A stretch of DNA of 64,000 nt from Solirubrobacter pauli (GTDB lineage: Bacteria > Actinomycetota > Thermoleophilia > Solirubrobacterales > Solirubrobacteraceae): NCBI RefSeq assembly GCF_003633755.1, contig NZ_RBIL01000001.1, positions 1,659,426 to 1,723,425 on the forward strand. The letters run 5' to 3'. Of this stretch, positions 55,744 to 63,837 are shown in pieces. Each line of letters starts with the position of its first letter. Position 1 is the first letter of the stretch. Made by a program: the position numbers and the translations under genes. The notes under the pieces are model-generated. The model was not told the origin of the DNA. It saw only the letters and a program-made list of their open reading frames with translations, and made no database searches.

Positions 55744-57311
55744 GAGGCCGCTCCTTGGTGGTTCGTGGTGGCGCCCTGCTCGCGGGCGATGTCGATGCCG
55801 CTCTTGCCGCCGAGCGGCACCTCACGCATCAGCGCGACCGCGGCGAGGGCGATCAGCCCGAGCGGCGCCGCGGTGAGGAAGATCTCGCCCACGCCCGTGC
55901 CGTAGGCGTGCTCGATGATGTGGGCGACCGGCGCGGGCAGCGTGGACACGTCCGGCACGGTGTCGGCGCTGCCGGTGGCCTTGATGCCGGCGTCGGCGAG
56001 GCCGCTGGTGATGTCCGTGCGCGCGTGGTGGGCGAGCAGCGCGCCGAGGACGCTCACGCCGATCGCGCCGCCGAGGCTACGGAAGAAGGCGACGAGCGAC
56101 GAGCCCGCGCCGATGTCCTCGAAGCGCACCGTGTTCTGCACGACCAGCACGAGGTTCTGCATCAGCATGCCGACCCCCGCGCCCATGATCGCCATGAAGA
56201 CGCCGAGCTCGAACAGGTTCGTGGTCTCGTCGAGCGTGCCCATCAGGCCGAGGCCCACCGTCAGCATGACGGCGCCGGTGAGCAGGAACTTCTTGTAGTG
56301 GCCGGTCTGCGTCACGAGGCGGCCGACGATGGTCGAGGCGAGGAACAAGCCGGTGACCATCGGGATCGTCAGCAGGCCGGACTCGGTCGGCGACTTGCCC
56401 CGCGCGACCTGCATGTACTGGCTGAGGAAGACCGTGGTGCCGAACATCGCGATGCCGACGGCGATCGAGGCGATGACGGCGAGCACGACGCTGCGGTCCT
56501 TGAACAGGCGCAGCGGGATCAGCGGCTCCTTCGAGCGGCTCATCGAGACGACGGCGCCGACGAGGAGCACGACACCCGCGGCGACGAGCACGGCGGTCTG
56601 CCAGCTCAGCCAGTCGTACTGCTGGCCGGCGAGCGAGACCCAGATCAGCAGCGACGAGACGCCACCGGCGATCAGCGTCGCGCCCACGTAGTCGATCTTC
56701 GCCTCCCGGCGCCGGCGCGGCAGGTGCAGCGTCTTCTGCAGGAGCACGAAGGCGGCGATCGCGAACGGGACGCCGATGTAGAAGCAGTAGCGCCAGCCGA
56801 GCCCGTCGGTGACGACGCCGCCGATCAGCGGGCCGGCGACGGTGCCGACGCCGAACACCGCGCCGAGGTAGCCGGCGTAGCGGCCGCGCTCACGCGGGGA
56901 GACGAGGTCGGAGAGGATCACCTGGACGAGCGCGGTGAGGCCACCGACGCCGATGCCCTGCACGACGCGGCAGGCGATCAGGAAGCCGGTGGACTCGCTC
57001 AGCCCCGCGAGGATCGAGCCGAGCGTGTAGAGGACGAGACCGGTCTGGACGAGCAGCTTGCGGTCGAACAGGTCGGCGAGCTTGCCCCAGATCGGCGTGG
57101 TGACGGTGAGCGCCAGCAGCGTGCTCGTGACCACCCACGTGTAGCTCGACTGCGACCCGCCGAGGTCACCGATGATCTGCGGCAGCGCCGTCGAGACGAT
57201 CGTGCTCGAGAGGATCGCGACGAACATCGCGAGCAGCAGGCCGGAGAGCGCCTCGAGCACTTCCCGGTGGGACATCTGGGTTGAGGCTGGCGCCTCGGCG
57301 GCGACGGTCAT
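55740..57311 (-). CDS. MFS multidrug exporter, DHA2 (14-TM) family
   Basis: 523 residues, 14 transmembrane helices. Motifs of the EmrB/QacA group: TWVVTSTLLALTVTTPIWGKLADLFDRK, in pieces, covering motif A; RVVQGIGVGGLTALVQVILSDL; and motif C GAVFGVGTVAGPLIGG. It exports drugs or metabolites using the proton gradient. ATG 57311 overlaps the stop of marR (ATGA), so it is controlled with its own repressor. Confidence 0.94.
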   Translation of the reverse strand: MTVAAEAPASTQMSHREVLEALSGLLLAMFVAILSSTIVSTALPQIIGDLGGSQSSYTWVVTSTLLALTVTTPIWGKLADLFDRKLLVQTGLVLYTLGSILAGLSESTGFLIACRVVQGIGVGGLTALVQVILSDLVSPRERGRYAGYLGAVFGVGTVAGPLIGGVVTDGLGWRYCFYIGVPFAIAAFVLLQKTLHLPRRRREAKIDYVGATLIAGGVSSLLIWVSLAGQQYDWLSWQTAVLVAAGVVLLVGAVVSMSRSKEPLIPLRLFKDRSVVLAVIASIAVGIAMFGTTVFLSQYMQVARGKSPTESGLLTIPMVTGLFLASTIVGRLVTQTGHYKKFLLTGAVMLTVGLGLMGTLDETTNLFELGVFMAIMGAGVGMLMQNLVLVVQNTVRFEDIGAGSSLVAFFRSLGGAIGVSVLGALLAHHARTDITSGLADAGIKATGSADTVPDVSTLPAPVAHIIEHAYGTGVGEIFLTAAPLGLIALAAVALMREVPLGGKSGIDIAREQGATTNHQGAAS

Positions 57312-57760
57312 GCGGCGTCCTTCTGAAGTGGGAGCGATGCCACGGCGGCGAAGTCCTCGCGCAGGCGCTCGAGCTGGGCGGCGAGGCCGGTGACGTCCTG
57401 CGCGGACCACTGCTCCAGCGCGGTCTCGGCCGTGCTGACCATCCGGCGGTGCGAGTCGGTCAGCACGCGCATGCCCGCGGGTGTGAGGTGGATGCGGCTC
57501 GCGCGGCGGTCGTCCGGGTCGGGCTCGCGCTCGACGTAGCCGGCGAGCGCGAGCGCCGCGACCTGGCGGCTGGCCACCGACAGGTCGACGCTGAGCTGCT
57601 CGGCGACCGCGCTGACGCGCACGGGGCCCTCGCGGTGGACGACCGCGAGGGCGGCGAAGCCCTGGCCGCCGAGCTCCGCGAGCGCGTCGCGGGCGATGGC
57701 GCGCTGCACGCGGCCGAGGCGGTAGAGGGCGATCACGAGGTCTTCGACGGGTTCTGGCAT
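57308..57760 (-). CDS. MarR-family repressor
   Basis: 150 residues from ATG 57760; TTG 57784 is less likely because it lies within the operator. Winged helix at about 40-110 (VRVSAVAEQLSVDLSVASRQVAALALAGYVER, DPDDRRASRIHLT). The protein probably represses its own operon and releases DNA on binding a substrate of the adjacent exporter. An 8-bp inverted repeat over the promoter is the likely site. Confidence 0.94.
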   Translation of the reverse strand: MPEPVEDLVIALYRLGRVQRAIARDALAELGGQGFAALAVVHREGPVRVSAVAEQLSVDLSVASRQVAALALAGYVEREPDPDDRRASRIHLTPAGMRVLTDSHRRMVSTAETALEQWSAQDVTGLAAQLERLREDFAAVASLPLQKDAA

Positions 57761-57767
57761 CAGGAAG

Positions 57768-57793
57768 ATAGTTGCGTTCTGCAAGCAACTATA
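57768..57793 (-). promoter_or_regulatory. marR promoter with overlapping operator
   Basis: ATAGTTGC (57768-57775) and GCAACTAT (57785-57792) are perfect arms with a 9-bp spacer. The -10 TATAGT (minus strand, 57793-57788) lies inside the right arm, so repressor binding would block polymerase. Confidence 0.65.
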
Positions 57794-57840
57794 TCGCTGT
57801 GCCGAAACGTGTCTGTGCCGCGCATCACGCGCCCCTGCGG

Positions 57841-58494
57841 CTACGTGGGGATGATGCGGAGGATGTCCGCGAGGCCGCGGACGATGTGCGTGGCGCCGGC
57901 GGCGAGCAGCGCCCGCGGGTCGCCGTCACGGTCGATCCCGATCCGGATCGGCACGCCGTACTCGGCACCGAGGCGCATGTCGGCGGGGCTGTCGCCCACC
58001 GTGATCGCTCGGTGGGTCCAGCGCGGGTCCGGCGTCGCCGCGTTCATCTGCTCGTAGTGCGCGCGGCCCTTGCGACACGTCTCCGTCGACCCGAGCACGA
58101 CCTCGAACGCGTCCCAGCCCTCGTTCTCGAGGATCCGACGGGCGCGCTCGGGCGGCGAGCCGGTGCTGAGCGCGAGCGTGCAGCCGCGGGCGGCGAGCGC
58201 GTCGAGCGTCGCGTGCGCGTCGGCGTAAGGCACGGTCGGCACCTCGCCGTTGAGCTCGTCGAGGCGGGCGAGGAAGCGGGTGGTGGCCGCTTGGGCCGCG
58301 TCGGGGCCCAGGCCGAGGCACTCGAAGATGTCCTGCGCGGGGCGACCGGGGAGCGTGTCGAGCGTGCGCGTCATCAGCGCCTCGTCGATCCCGCGCTCGC
58401 GCGCGACGCAGGCAAACGCTTCCCGCACGGCGTTCGAATGCACGAGCGTGTCGTCGAGATCGAAGATCACGATCCGGTCCATCTCTTCTGTCAT
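57841..58494 (-). CDS. HAD-superfamily phosphatase (phosphoglycolate phosphatase-like)
   Basis: 217 residues from ATG 58494; ATG 58482 is possible. Motif I IVIFDLDDTLVHS, motif II LALSTGSPP, Lys in GRAHYEQ/CRKGRAH and motif IV ITVGDSPADMRLG. The cap domain is small and helical (about 20-80). It dephosphorylates a small metabolite in the cytoplasm; substrate unknown. It diverges from an ArsR-like regulator 50 bp away. Confidence 0.9.
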   Translation of the reverse strand: MTEEMDRIVIFDLDDTLVHSNAVREAFACVARERGIDEALMTRTLDTLPGRPAQDIFECLGLGPDAAQAATTRFLARLDELNGEVPTVPYADAHATLDALAARGCTLALSTGSPPERARRILENEGWDAFEVVLGSTETCRKGRAHYEQMNAATPDPRWTHRAITVGDSPADMRLGAEYGVPIRIGIDRDGDPRALLAAGATHIVRGLADILRIIPT

Positions 58495-58505
58495 CGGCAC
58501 GCCAT

Positions 58506-58551
58506 TTGACAAATTCACTTTCCTAAACGAGGATAGACCCCCATATGGGGG
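58506..58551 (+). promoter_or_regulatory. -35 TTGACA and palindrome over the start of the ArsR-like gene
   Basis: TTGACA (58506-58511) is a perfect -35; the best -10 after 17 bp is a poor GAGGAT. The 14-bp palindrome CCCCCATATGGGGG (58538-58551) contains the ATG 58545, a candidate autoregulatory operator. Confidence 0.45.
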
Positions 58552-59078
58552 CGGTCGACGTCGTGTCGGCACCGCTGGCGCCGCTGCGGCGCGCGGTGCT
58601 CGAAGGTCTGCGGGACGGGCCGGCTTCGGCGACGGAGCTGGCGGCGCGGCTCGGCGAGTCGCGCCAGCGCGTCAACTACCACGTGCGCGCGCTCGAGCGC
58701 GACGGGTTGGTGGAGCTGTTCGAGGAGCGGGCACGCCGCGGCTGCACCGAGCGGGTCGTGCGCGCCACGTGCCACGCCGTGCTCGTGGAGCCGTCGGTGG
58801 TGGGCGTGCTTCCCGAGGAGCAGGACCGCTTCGCGGCCGACACGTTGCTCGCCGGCGGCGCGCGGCTCGTCCGCGACGTCGCGGCGGCGCGGACCGCGGC
58901 GGCCGAGCGCGGTCAGCGCCTGCTGACGTTCGCGATCGAGGCCGAGGTCGGCTTCACGCGGCCCGCCGACCTGGAGCGCTTCGCCGACGCCCTGGCCGAC
59001 CGCGTCGCGGAGCTGGCCGCCGAGCTCGGTCCCGGAGAGAGGACGTACCGCGTGTTGATCGGAGGCCACCCGGCGTGA
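58545..59078 (+). CDS. ArsR-like winged-helix transcriptional regulator
   Basis: 177 residues. HTH_20/ArsR fold in the first 75: LRRAVLEGLRDGPASATELAARLGESRQRVNYHVRALERDGLVELFEERARRG, in pieces. The C-terminal part is helical and may bind a ligand. Its stop overlaps the GTG of an AHSA1-type protein (GTGA), the typical ArsR-SRPBCC pair. ATG 58545 lies in a palindrome. Confidence 0.9.
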   Translation: MGAVDVVSAPLAPLRRAVLEGLRDGPASATELAARLGESRQRVNYHVRALERDGLVELFEERARRGCTERVVRATCHAVLVEPSVVGVLPEEQDRFAADTLLAGGARLVRDVAAARTAAAERGQRLLTFAIEAEVGFTRPADLERFADALADRVAELAAELGPGERTYRVLIGGHPA

Positions 59079-59671
59079 GCATGGACAAGCCGTTCCAGAT
59101 CGAGGTGACGGTCGACGCGCCGCGCGACGTCGTCTGGCGCGAGCTCACGGAGCCCGATCGGATCAAGCACTGGTTCGGGTGGGACTACGACGGGCTCGAG
59201 GGCGAGATCCGGTTCATCTTCGTAGAGCACGCGGAGCCGCACCCGCCCGATCGGATCGAGATGGGCATGCAGCAGACGATCGAGCTGGTCGAGGCCGGTC
59301 CCGAGCGGACGGTCATCCGGATCACGAAGCCCGGCGACCTCGACGCGCTCGAGTGGAAGGACGTCTACGGCGACATCGAGGAGGGCTGGATCGCGTTCTT
59401 CCAGCAGCTCCGCCACCGGCTCGCGGTCGCCCCGGACGCGCCGCGCCGGACGATCCTGCGGGAGGGCCCGGCGCGCCTGGTCGACCTGCCGGGGACGCCC
59501 TGGCACGCGTCCCGCTTCCAGCGCGGGTTCGACCACGAGGGGACGCTCGCGGTGCTGGGCGTCAAGCCCGGCGGCGAGGGCCGGCTCGTGGTCACGACCT
59601 ACGGCCTCGACGACGACGCGTACGCCGCCGCCGAGGCGTATTGGGACGAGGTCTGGGAGCGCGTCCGCTAG
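59075..59671 (+). CDS. SRPBCC / AHSA1-like protein
   Basis: 198 residues from GTG 59075, with GGAGG 9 nt upstream deciding against ATG 59081. FQIEVTVDAPRDVVWRELTEPDRIKHWFGWDY is the AHSA1 opening; EWKDVYGDIEEGWIAFFQQLRHRL is the long C-terminal helix of the first domain; about 60 further residues follow. It is coupled to the upstream ArsR-like regulator. A hydrophobic-ligand-binding role is likely. Its stop shares CTAG with the convergent hydrolase. Confidence 0.88.
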   Translation: MSMDKPFQIEVTVDAPRDVVWRELTEPDRIKHWFGWDYDGLEGEIRFIFVEHAEPHPPDRIEMGMQQTIELVEAGPERTVIRITKPGDLDALEWKDVYGDIEEGWIAFFQQLRHRLAVAPDAPRRTILREGPARLVDLPGTPWHASRFQRGFDHEGTLAVLGVKPGGEGRLVVTTYGLDDDAYAAAEAYWDEVWERVR

Positions 59672-60774
59672 TCGCAGAGGGCGCCGTCGACGATGTCCTG
59701 GACCCGGGCGAGCTGCGCGTCGGTGCGCGGCAGCTCCGTCACGGCGACGGTCGCGGCGCGGCCCGCGTCGGTGGCGGCGTTGGTGGTCCAGTAGCCGGTG
59801 ATCGTGCCGCCGTGTCCCCAGGCGAGGCCGCCGCAGGACAGGGGCGTGCTGGTCAGGCCGAGGCCGTAGCGCACGCCCTTGCCCAGCTCGTCCGCCGGGA
59901 CCGTCGTGCGCATCTCGCGCAGCAGGTTCGCCGGGAGCAGGCGGCCCTTGAGCAGCGCGACGAAGAAGCGGTTGATCTCGCTCGGCGTGGAGACCATCTG
60001 GCCCGCGGCCCAGCCGAACGACGGGTCCTGCTCGCTCACGTCGACCAGCGGGAGCGCCACGTCGTCGTGGTGGTAGCCGTGGGGGTGCGGCCCGCGCAGG
60101 CGCTCCTCCCCCACGCCCGGGAAGTACGTGCGGCGCAGGTTCAGCGGCTTGATGACGCGCTGCGTGATCTGCTCGCCGATCGGGCGGTGCGTGACCCGCT
60201 CGACGATCAGCCCGAGCACCAGGTAGTTCGTGTTGCTGTAGTTGAAGCCCTCGCCGGGCGCGTGGAGCGCCTTCTGCTCGAGCCCGAGGTCGAGCAGCGT
60301 GCGCGGCTCGGCGTACCAGTGCTGGTAGGGCAGCAGGCCTTCGGCGAGGAAGTTCGTGTAGTTCGGCAGGCCGCTCGTGTGGTTGAGCAGCTGGCGGACC
60401 GTGATCGCGCGCCCGTCGATCCCGTCACCGCGGACGAGGCTCGGCAGGTAGCGCTCGACCGGCGCGTCGAGCTCGAGCTTGCCCTCCTGGACGAGCTGGA
60501 GGACGACGACCGCGGTGAACGTCTTCGTGTTGCTGCCGATCCGCACCTCGCCGTCGACCGGAACGGGCTCGCGGGTCTTCAGGTCGCCGACGCCGGCGGT
60601 GAAGTTGCGGACCTTGCCGCGGGCGTTGCCGACCGAGGCGAGCGCCGCGGGGTAGGCGTCCTGCTTGACGAGGGCGCGCAGCTCGGCCTGGGTGTCGGCG
60701 GCGTGGGCGGGAGCGGCGGTGATGGCCAGCGCGCCACCGGCGAGGGCGGCGCCAAGGGCATGACGGATGCTCAT
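59668..60774 (-). CDS. Secreted serine hydrolase, class C beta-lactamase / DD-peptidase-like
   Basis: 368 residues. Signal peptide 1-26. S-x-x-K as GSNTKTF (Ser81, Lys84), the second motif Y-S-N in FNYSNTNY (about 180), and the third H-x-G as WGHGGTITG near the end. This is the Pfam beta-lactamase family, including D-Ala-D-Ala carboxypeptidases and esterases. It acts on the outside, perhaps on peptidoglycan. Its exact activity is open. Confidence 0.9.
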   Translation of the reverse strand: MSIRHALGAALAGGALAITAAPAHAADTQAELRALVKQDAYPAALASVGNARGKVRNFTAGVGDLKTREPVPVDGEVRIGSNTKTFTAVVVLQLVQEGKLELDAPVERYLPSLVRGDGIDGRAITVRQLLNHTSGLPNYTNFLAEGLLPYQHWYAEPRTLLDLGLEQKALHAPGEGFNYSNTNYLVLGLIVERVTHRPIGEQITQRVIKPLNLRRTYFPGVGEERLRGPHPHGYHHDDVALPLVDVSEQDPSFGWAAGQMVSTPSEINRFFVALLKGRLLPANLLREMRTTVPADELGKGVRYGLGLTSTPLSCGGLAWGHGGTITGYWTTNAATDAGRAATVAVTELPRTDAQLARVQDIVDGALCD

Positions 60775-60873
60775 GCCGCTGCAAGGTCGTCAGGTTTGGC
60801 GTAGGCGTCGACGGCGCAGAAACCTGTCTGCACACAGGTGCTGGCACCTCTTCCCCCGCTGACTCGTGTCTCC

Positions 60874-60879
60874 TAGCTT
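60874..60879 (+). promoter_or_regulatory. -10 box TAGCTT of a leaderless promoter (histidine kinase)
   Basis: TAGCTT ends 7 nt before ATG 60887 and supports that ATG over the in-frame GTG 60866. Confidence 0.5.
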
Positions 60880-60886
60880 CGTCTTG

Positions 60887-61918
60887 ATGCGCCCCTACGT
60901 CGTCCTCTTCCGCGCCGGCTGGAGCGCCGCGGTCGGGCTCGTGGTGCTGCTCGGCGGGCCGCGCCGGTGGCGTCACCGCGCGGCGGTCGCCGGGTTCCCC
61001 GACGCGGCCTCCTGGCGGGCGGGCGCGTGGCTGGCGACGCCGCTCGGGTTGCTGCTCGCGATCTTCTGGCTCGACCTCGTGCTGGCGGGGCTGATGGGGG
61101 TGCTGATGCCGGCGCTGTGGGCGCTCGAGGGCGACGGCGAGCTCTGGTACCAGTGGGTCGTGGTCGACGACCTCGCGGGCGCGTTCTTCGCCGTGCCGGT
61201 AGGGGTGCTGATGGTGTGGCTCGCGGTGCGCCTCGCGGGCCCGCTGGTAGCGGCCGAGCGGTGGCGGACGCGATGGCTGCTCGGCCCGACCGCGGGTGAG
61301 CGGATCGAGTGGCTGACCGCCACGCGCTCACAGGCGCTGGACGCGTCAGCGGTCGAGCTGCGCCGGATCGAGCGCGACCTGCACGACGGCGCGCAGGCGC
61401 AGCTCGTCGCCCTCTCCCTGCAGCTCGGCATGGCCGAGGACCTGTTCGACCGCGATCCCACGGCCGCGCGCGGGCTCCTGGTGGAGGCGCGCGCCGGCGC
61501 CGAGACGACGATGGCGGAGCTGCGCGCGCTCGTCCGCGGCATCCACCCGCCGCTGCTGGCCGAGCGCGGCCTCGCGGGCGCGCTGGAGGCGCTGGCGCTG
61601 CGCAGCGGCGTCGAGTGCCGTGTGGCGCTCACCCGCCGGCTGCCCGCGCCGGTCGAGTCCGCGCTGTACTTCACGGCCGTGGAGCTCGTGGCCAACGCCG
61701 TCCGGCACAGCGGGGCGTCGAGGATCGAGGTGCGGCTGGACGACGGCGTCGTGCTACGCGTCGTCGACGACGGCCGCGGCGGCGCCGATCCCGGCGGCGG
61801 CAGCGGCTTGCGCGGCCTGCGCCGCCGGCTCGCCCCGTTCGACGGGGTGCTGACCGTGTCGAGCCCGATCGGCGGCGGAACCGTCGCGACCGTGGAGCTG
61901 CCGTGCGCGTCGTCCTAG
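60887..61918 (+). CDS. Sensor histidine kinase (HisKA_3 / NarL partner type)
   Basis: 343 residues. Two to three membrane helices in the first 130 residues, a short linker, then the dimerisation/phosphoacceptor helix with His166 in RIERDLHDGAQAQLVAL, and the ATPase with NAVRHSG (N box) and DDGRGGADPGGGSGLRGL (G boxes). The sensor part is small, so the signal may be in the membrane. GTG 61903 of the response regulator lies 16 bp before its stop, so the pair are coupled. Confidence 0.93.
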   Translation: MRPYVVLFRAGWSAAVGLVVLLGGPRRWRHRAAVAGFPDAASWRAGAWLATPLGLLLAIFWLDLVLAGLMGVLMPALWALEGDGELWYQWVVVDDLAGAFFAVPVGVLMVWLAVRLAGPLVAAERWRTRWLLGPTAGERIEWLTATRSQALDASAVELRRIERDLHDGAQAQLVALSLQLGMAEDLFDRDPTAARGLLVEARAGAETTMAELRALVRGIHPPLLAERGLAGALEALALRSGVECRVALTRRLPAPVESALYFTAVELVANAVRHSGASRIEVRLDDGVVLRVVDDGRGGADPGGGSGLRGLRRRLAPFDGVLTVSSPIGGGTVATVELPCASS

Positions 61919-62568
61919 CCGAGGACCTCAGCCTGCTGCGCGACGGGCTCGAGCGCATGTTCGGCGCCTACGGCTTCGAGGTGATCGCGTCGCTCGAGGA
62001 CGGCGAAGGACTGGCGGAGCGGCTGATCGAGCTGCGGCCGGACGTCGCGGTGGTCGACGTGCGGCTCCCGCCCACCTTCACCGACGAGGGCCTGCGCGCG
62101 GCGATCGAGGCCCGCCGCGCGGTGCCCGGCCTGCCGGTGCTGATCCTGTCCCAGTACGTCGAGCCGCTGTACGCCACCGAGCTGCTGTCGGACCGCTCCG
62201 GTGGCGTCGGCTACCTGCTCAAGTCACGTGTGGGCGACGTGCGCGAGTTCGTCGACGCCGTCCGGCGCGTCGCCGACGGCGGCACCGCGCTCGACCCGGA
62301 CGTCGTCGCGCAGCTGCTGCACCCGCGCGGCGGGATCGACCAGCTCACGCCGCGCGAGCGCGAGGTGCTGGCCGTGATGGCCGAGGGACGGTCGAACGCC
62401 GCCATCGCCGAGCGCCTCGTGATCACCGAGAAGTCGGTCAGCAACCACATCAACTCGATCTTCGCGAAGCTCGACCTGCCGCCATCCGACGAGGACCATC
62501 GCCGCGTGCTGGCAGTCCTCACCCACCTCGACGGGCATCATGGACCCCATGGGACTCTTCGACCGTAA
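61903..62568 (+). CDS. LuxR/NarL-type response regulator
   Basis: 221 residues from GTG 61903. Receiver domain with phosphoacceptor Asp52 (DVAVVDVRLPP), the conserved Lys in YLLKSRVGD, and a LuxR HTH (about 150-215: LTPREREVLAVMAEGRSNAAIAERLVITEKSVSNHINSIFAKL, in pieces). It is controlled by the adjacent kinase. Target genes are unknown. It overlaps the start of the SUFU-domain gene by up to 29 bp. Confidence 0.94.
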   Translation: MRVVLAEDLSLLRDGLERMFGAYGFEVIASLEDGEGLAERLIELRPDVAVVDVRLPPTFTDEGLRAAIEARRAVPGLPVLILSQYVEPLYATELLSDRSGGVGYLLKSRVGDVREFVDAVRRVADGGTALDPDVVAQLLHPRGGIDQLTPREREVLAVMAEGRSNAAIAERLVITEKSVSNHINSIFAKLDLPPSDEDHRRVLAVLTHLDGHHGPHGTLRP

Positions 62569-63253
62569 GCGCCGCAAGGAGCAAGAGGACAAGGAGCCGC
62601 TGGACACGGCTCCCGTCGTCGCCGAGATCATCAAGGGGATCGACGCGCACCTCGACCTGATCGACGCGGTCGAGCACCACATCAAGCGCCACTTCGGCGA
62701 GCCGGCCGGAGTCCTGCGCTCCAACCACCCCGACGACATCGCCATGTTCGTGATGCCGCCGACCGAGGATCGCCCGCGCTTCACGATCATCACCTCGGGC
62801 ATGAGCCGGATGCCGATGCAGGGCGCGCCCTCGAACTACACGCGCGCCGAGCTCGTCATCGCGCTGCCCCCGGACTGGAAGCTCGGCCAGGACGACCTCG
62901 GGGACGAGCGCAACTGGTGGCCGCTGCGTCTGCTGCAGAACCTGTCCCACATGCCGCAGGCGAACGGCGGCTGGCTGGGCTTCGGGCACACCATCCCGCA
63001 CGGCTCTCCGCCCCAGCACTACGCGGACGACACGACCTTCTGCGGCGCGCTGCTGTTCCCGCCCGTCTGGACGCCGTCCGGCTTCAACACGCTCCAGGCC
63101 GGCGACGAGACCGTCCAGTTCATCGGCGTCTACACGCTGCACGGCGACGAGCTCCAGTTCGCGCAGGAGGAAGACGGCCAGGCGATGTTCGCCCGCTTCG
63201 CGGAGCACCAGGTGAGCGAGCTGGTCGACCTGCAGCGGCCGAGCGTGGTGTGA
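62540..63253 (+). CDS. Suppressor-of-fused (SUFU) domain protein
   Basis: 237 residues, ATG 62540 or ATG 62549. A charged N-terminal segment (LFDRKRRKEQEDKE) precedes the SUFU domain, with FTIITSGMSRMPM, RAELVIALPPDWKL, WWPLRLLQNLSHMPQ, FGHTIPHG and FCGALLFPPVW. Bacterial SUFU proteins are widespread, often in immunity or toxin-neighbour contexts, and their function is largely unknown. Here no toxin gene lies next to it. It follows the two-component genes and precedes tRNA-Val. Confidence 0.88.
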   Translation: MDPMGLFDRKRRKEQEDKEPLDTAPVVAEIIKGIDAHLDLIDAVEHHIKRHFGEPAGVLRSNHPDDIAMFVMPPTEDRPRFTIITSGMSRMPMQGAPSNYTRAELVIALPPDWKLGQDDLGDERNWWPLRLLQNLSHMPQANGGWLGFGHTIPHGSPPQHYADDTTFCGALLFPPVWTPSGFNTLQAGDETVQFIGVYTLHGDELQFAQEEDGQAMFARFAEHQVSELVDLQRPSVV

Positions 63254-63264
63254 CCCGCGGTCGC

Positions 63265-63270
63265 TAGACT
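63265..63270 (+). promoter_or_regulatory. -10 box TAGACT of tRNA-Val
   Basis: TAGACT lies 14 nt before the mature tRNA 5' end. With start 7-8 nt after the box, the precursor would carry about a 7-nt leader removed by RNase P. Confidence 0.5.
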
Positions 63271-63284
63271 TGCTCGTCGCTTGC

Positions 63285-63358
63285 GGGCGATTAGCTCAGT
63301 TGGTTAGAGCGCACGCTTCACACGCGTGAGGTCACTGGTTCGAGTCCAGTATCGCCCA
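63285..63358 (+). tRNA. tRNA-Val (anticodon CAC)
   Basis: 74 nt. Acceptor GGGCGAT / ATCGCCC, D arm CTCAGTTGGTTAGAGC, anticodon stem CACGC / GCGTG with loop TTCACAC giving anticodon CAC (Val, codon GTG), T arm with GGTTCGAGTCC and discriminator A. CCA is not encoded. A terminator follows. Confidence 0.97.
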
Positions 63359-63366
63359 CTTGGTCG

Positions 63367-63392
63367 AAGGCCCGCCCCGGCGGGCCTTTCTT
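63367..63392 (+). terminator. Terminator behind tRNA-Val
   Basis: Stem AAGGCCCGC / GCGGGCCTT with CCCG loop, followed by TTTCTT. Confidence 0.85.
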
Positions 63393-63465
63393 CACCTTCA
63401 CCACGGCGACGAGCGCGGACGCGGCGAAGCGCCACCCGCGGTGAAGGGTCACGATCGTGCCTTCC

Positions 63466-63708
63466 TTACTGGAGGTGGTAGCGGCCGTTGCTGTCGCGCT
63501 TCGTGCAGCTCAACCCGTACTTGCGGTAGTCCCGCATCGCCTGCGACGACCGCGAGCAGTACTGGCCGCGAGCGATGCACTTGGACTCGCCGGCGATCTT
63601 CGCCCGGGTGCACGAGGCCTGAGCGATGGGGTCAGCGGCTGCTCGCGCCTGCGAGGCAGCGGGAATCAGAGCCGTCGCGGTGACGACGGCGACGACGAAG
63701 CGACGCAT
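63466..63708 (-). CDS. Small secreted Cys-rich protein
   Basis: 80 residues. Signal peptide 1-24 (MRRFVVAVVTATALIPAASQARA). The mature part has CTRAKIAGESKCIARGQYCSRS and GLSCTKRDSNGRYHL, with four cysteines likely forming two disulfides and a basic surface. AGGAG lies 5 nt before ATG 63708. Conserved short pattern, function unknown; possibly an extracellular binding or antimicrobial-type peptide, but that is speculation. Confidence 0.75.
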   Translation of the reverse strand: MRRFVVAVVTATALIPAASQARAAADPIAQASCTRAKIAGESKCIARGQYCSRSSQAMRDYRKYGLSCTKRDSNGRYHLQ

Positions 63709-63837
63709 GAGTCTCCTCTCCAGAACGTTGCCCCGACCCTAAGGGTACGCGCGTCGTTCTGTACTAGCCAACCGCTCAGGCTTTACGTCTCAAACTGCGT
63801 CGCCGCCGCGATCGGTCATCCGCGCGACAGTCGCCCA

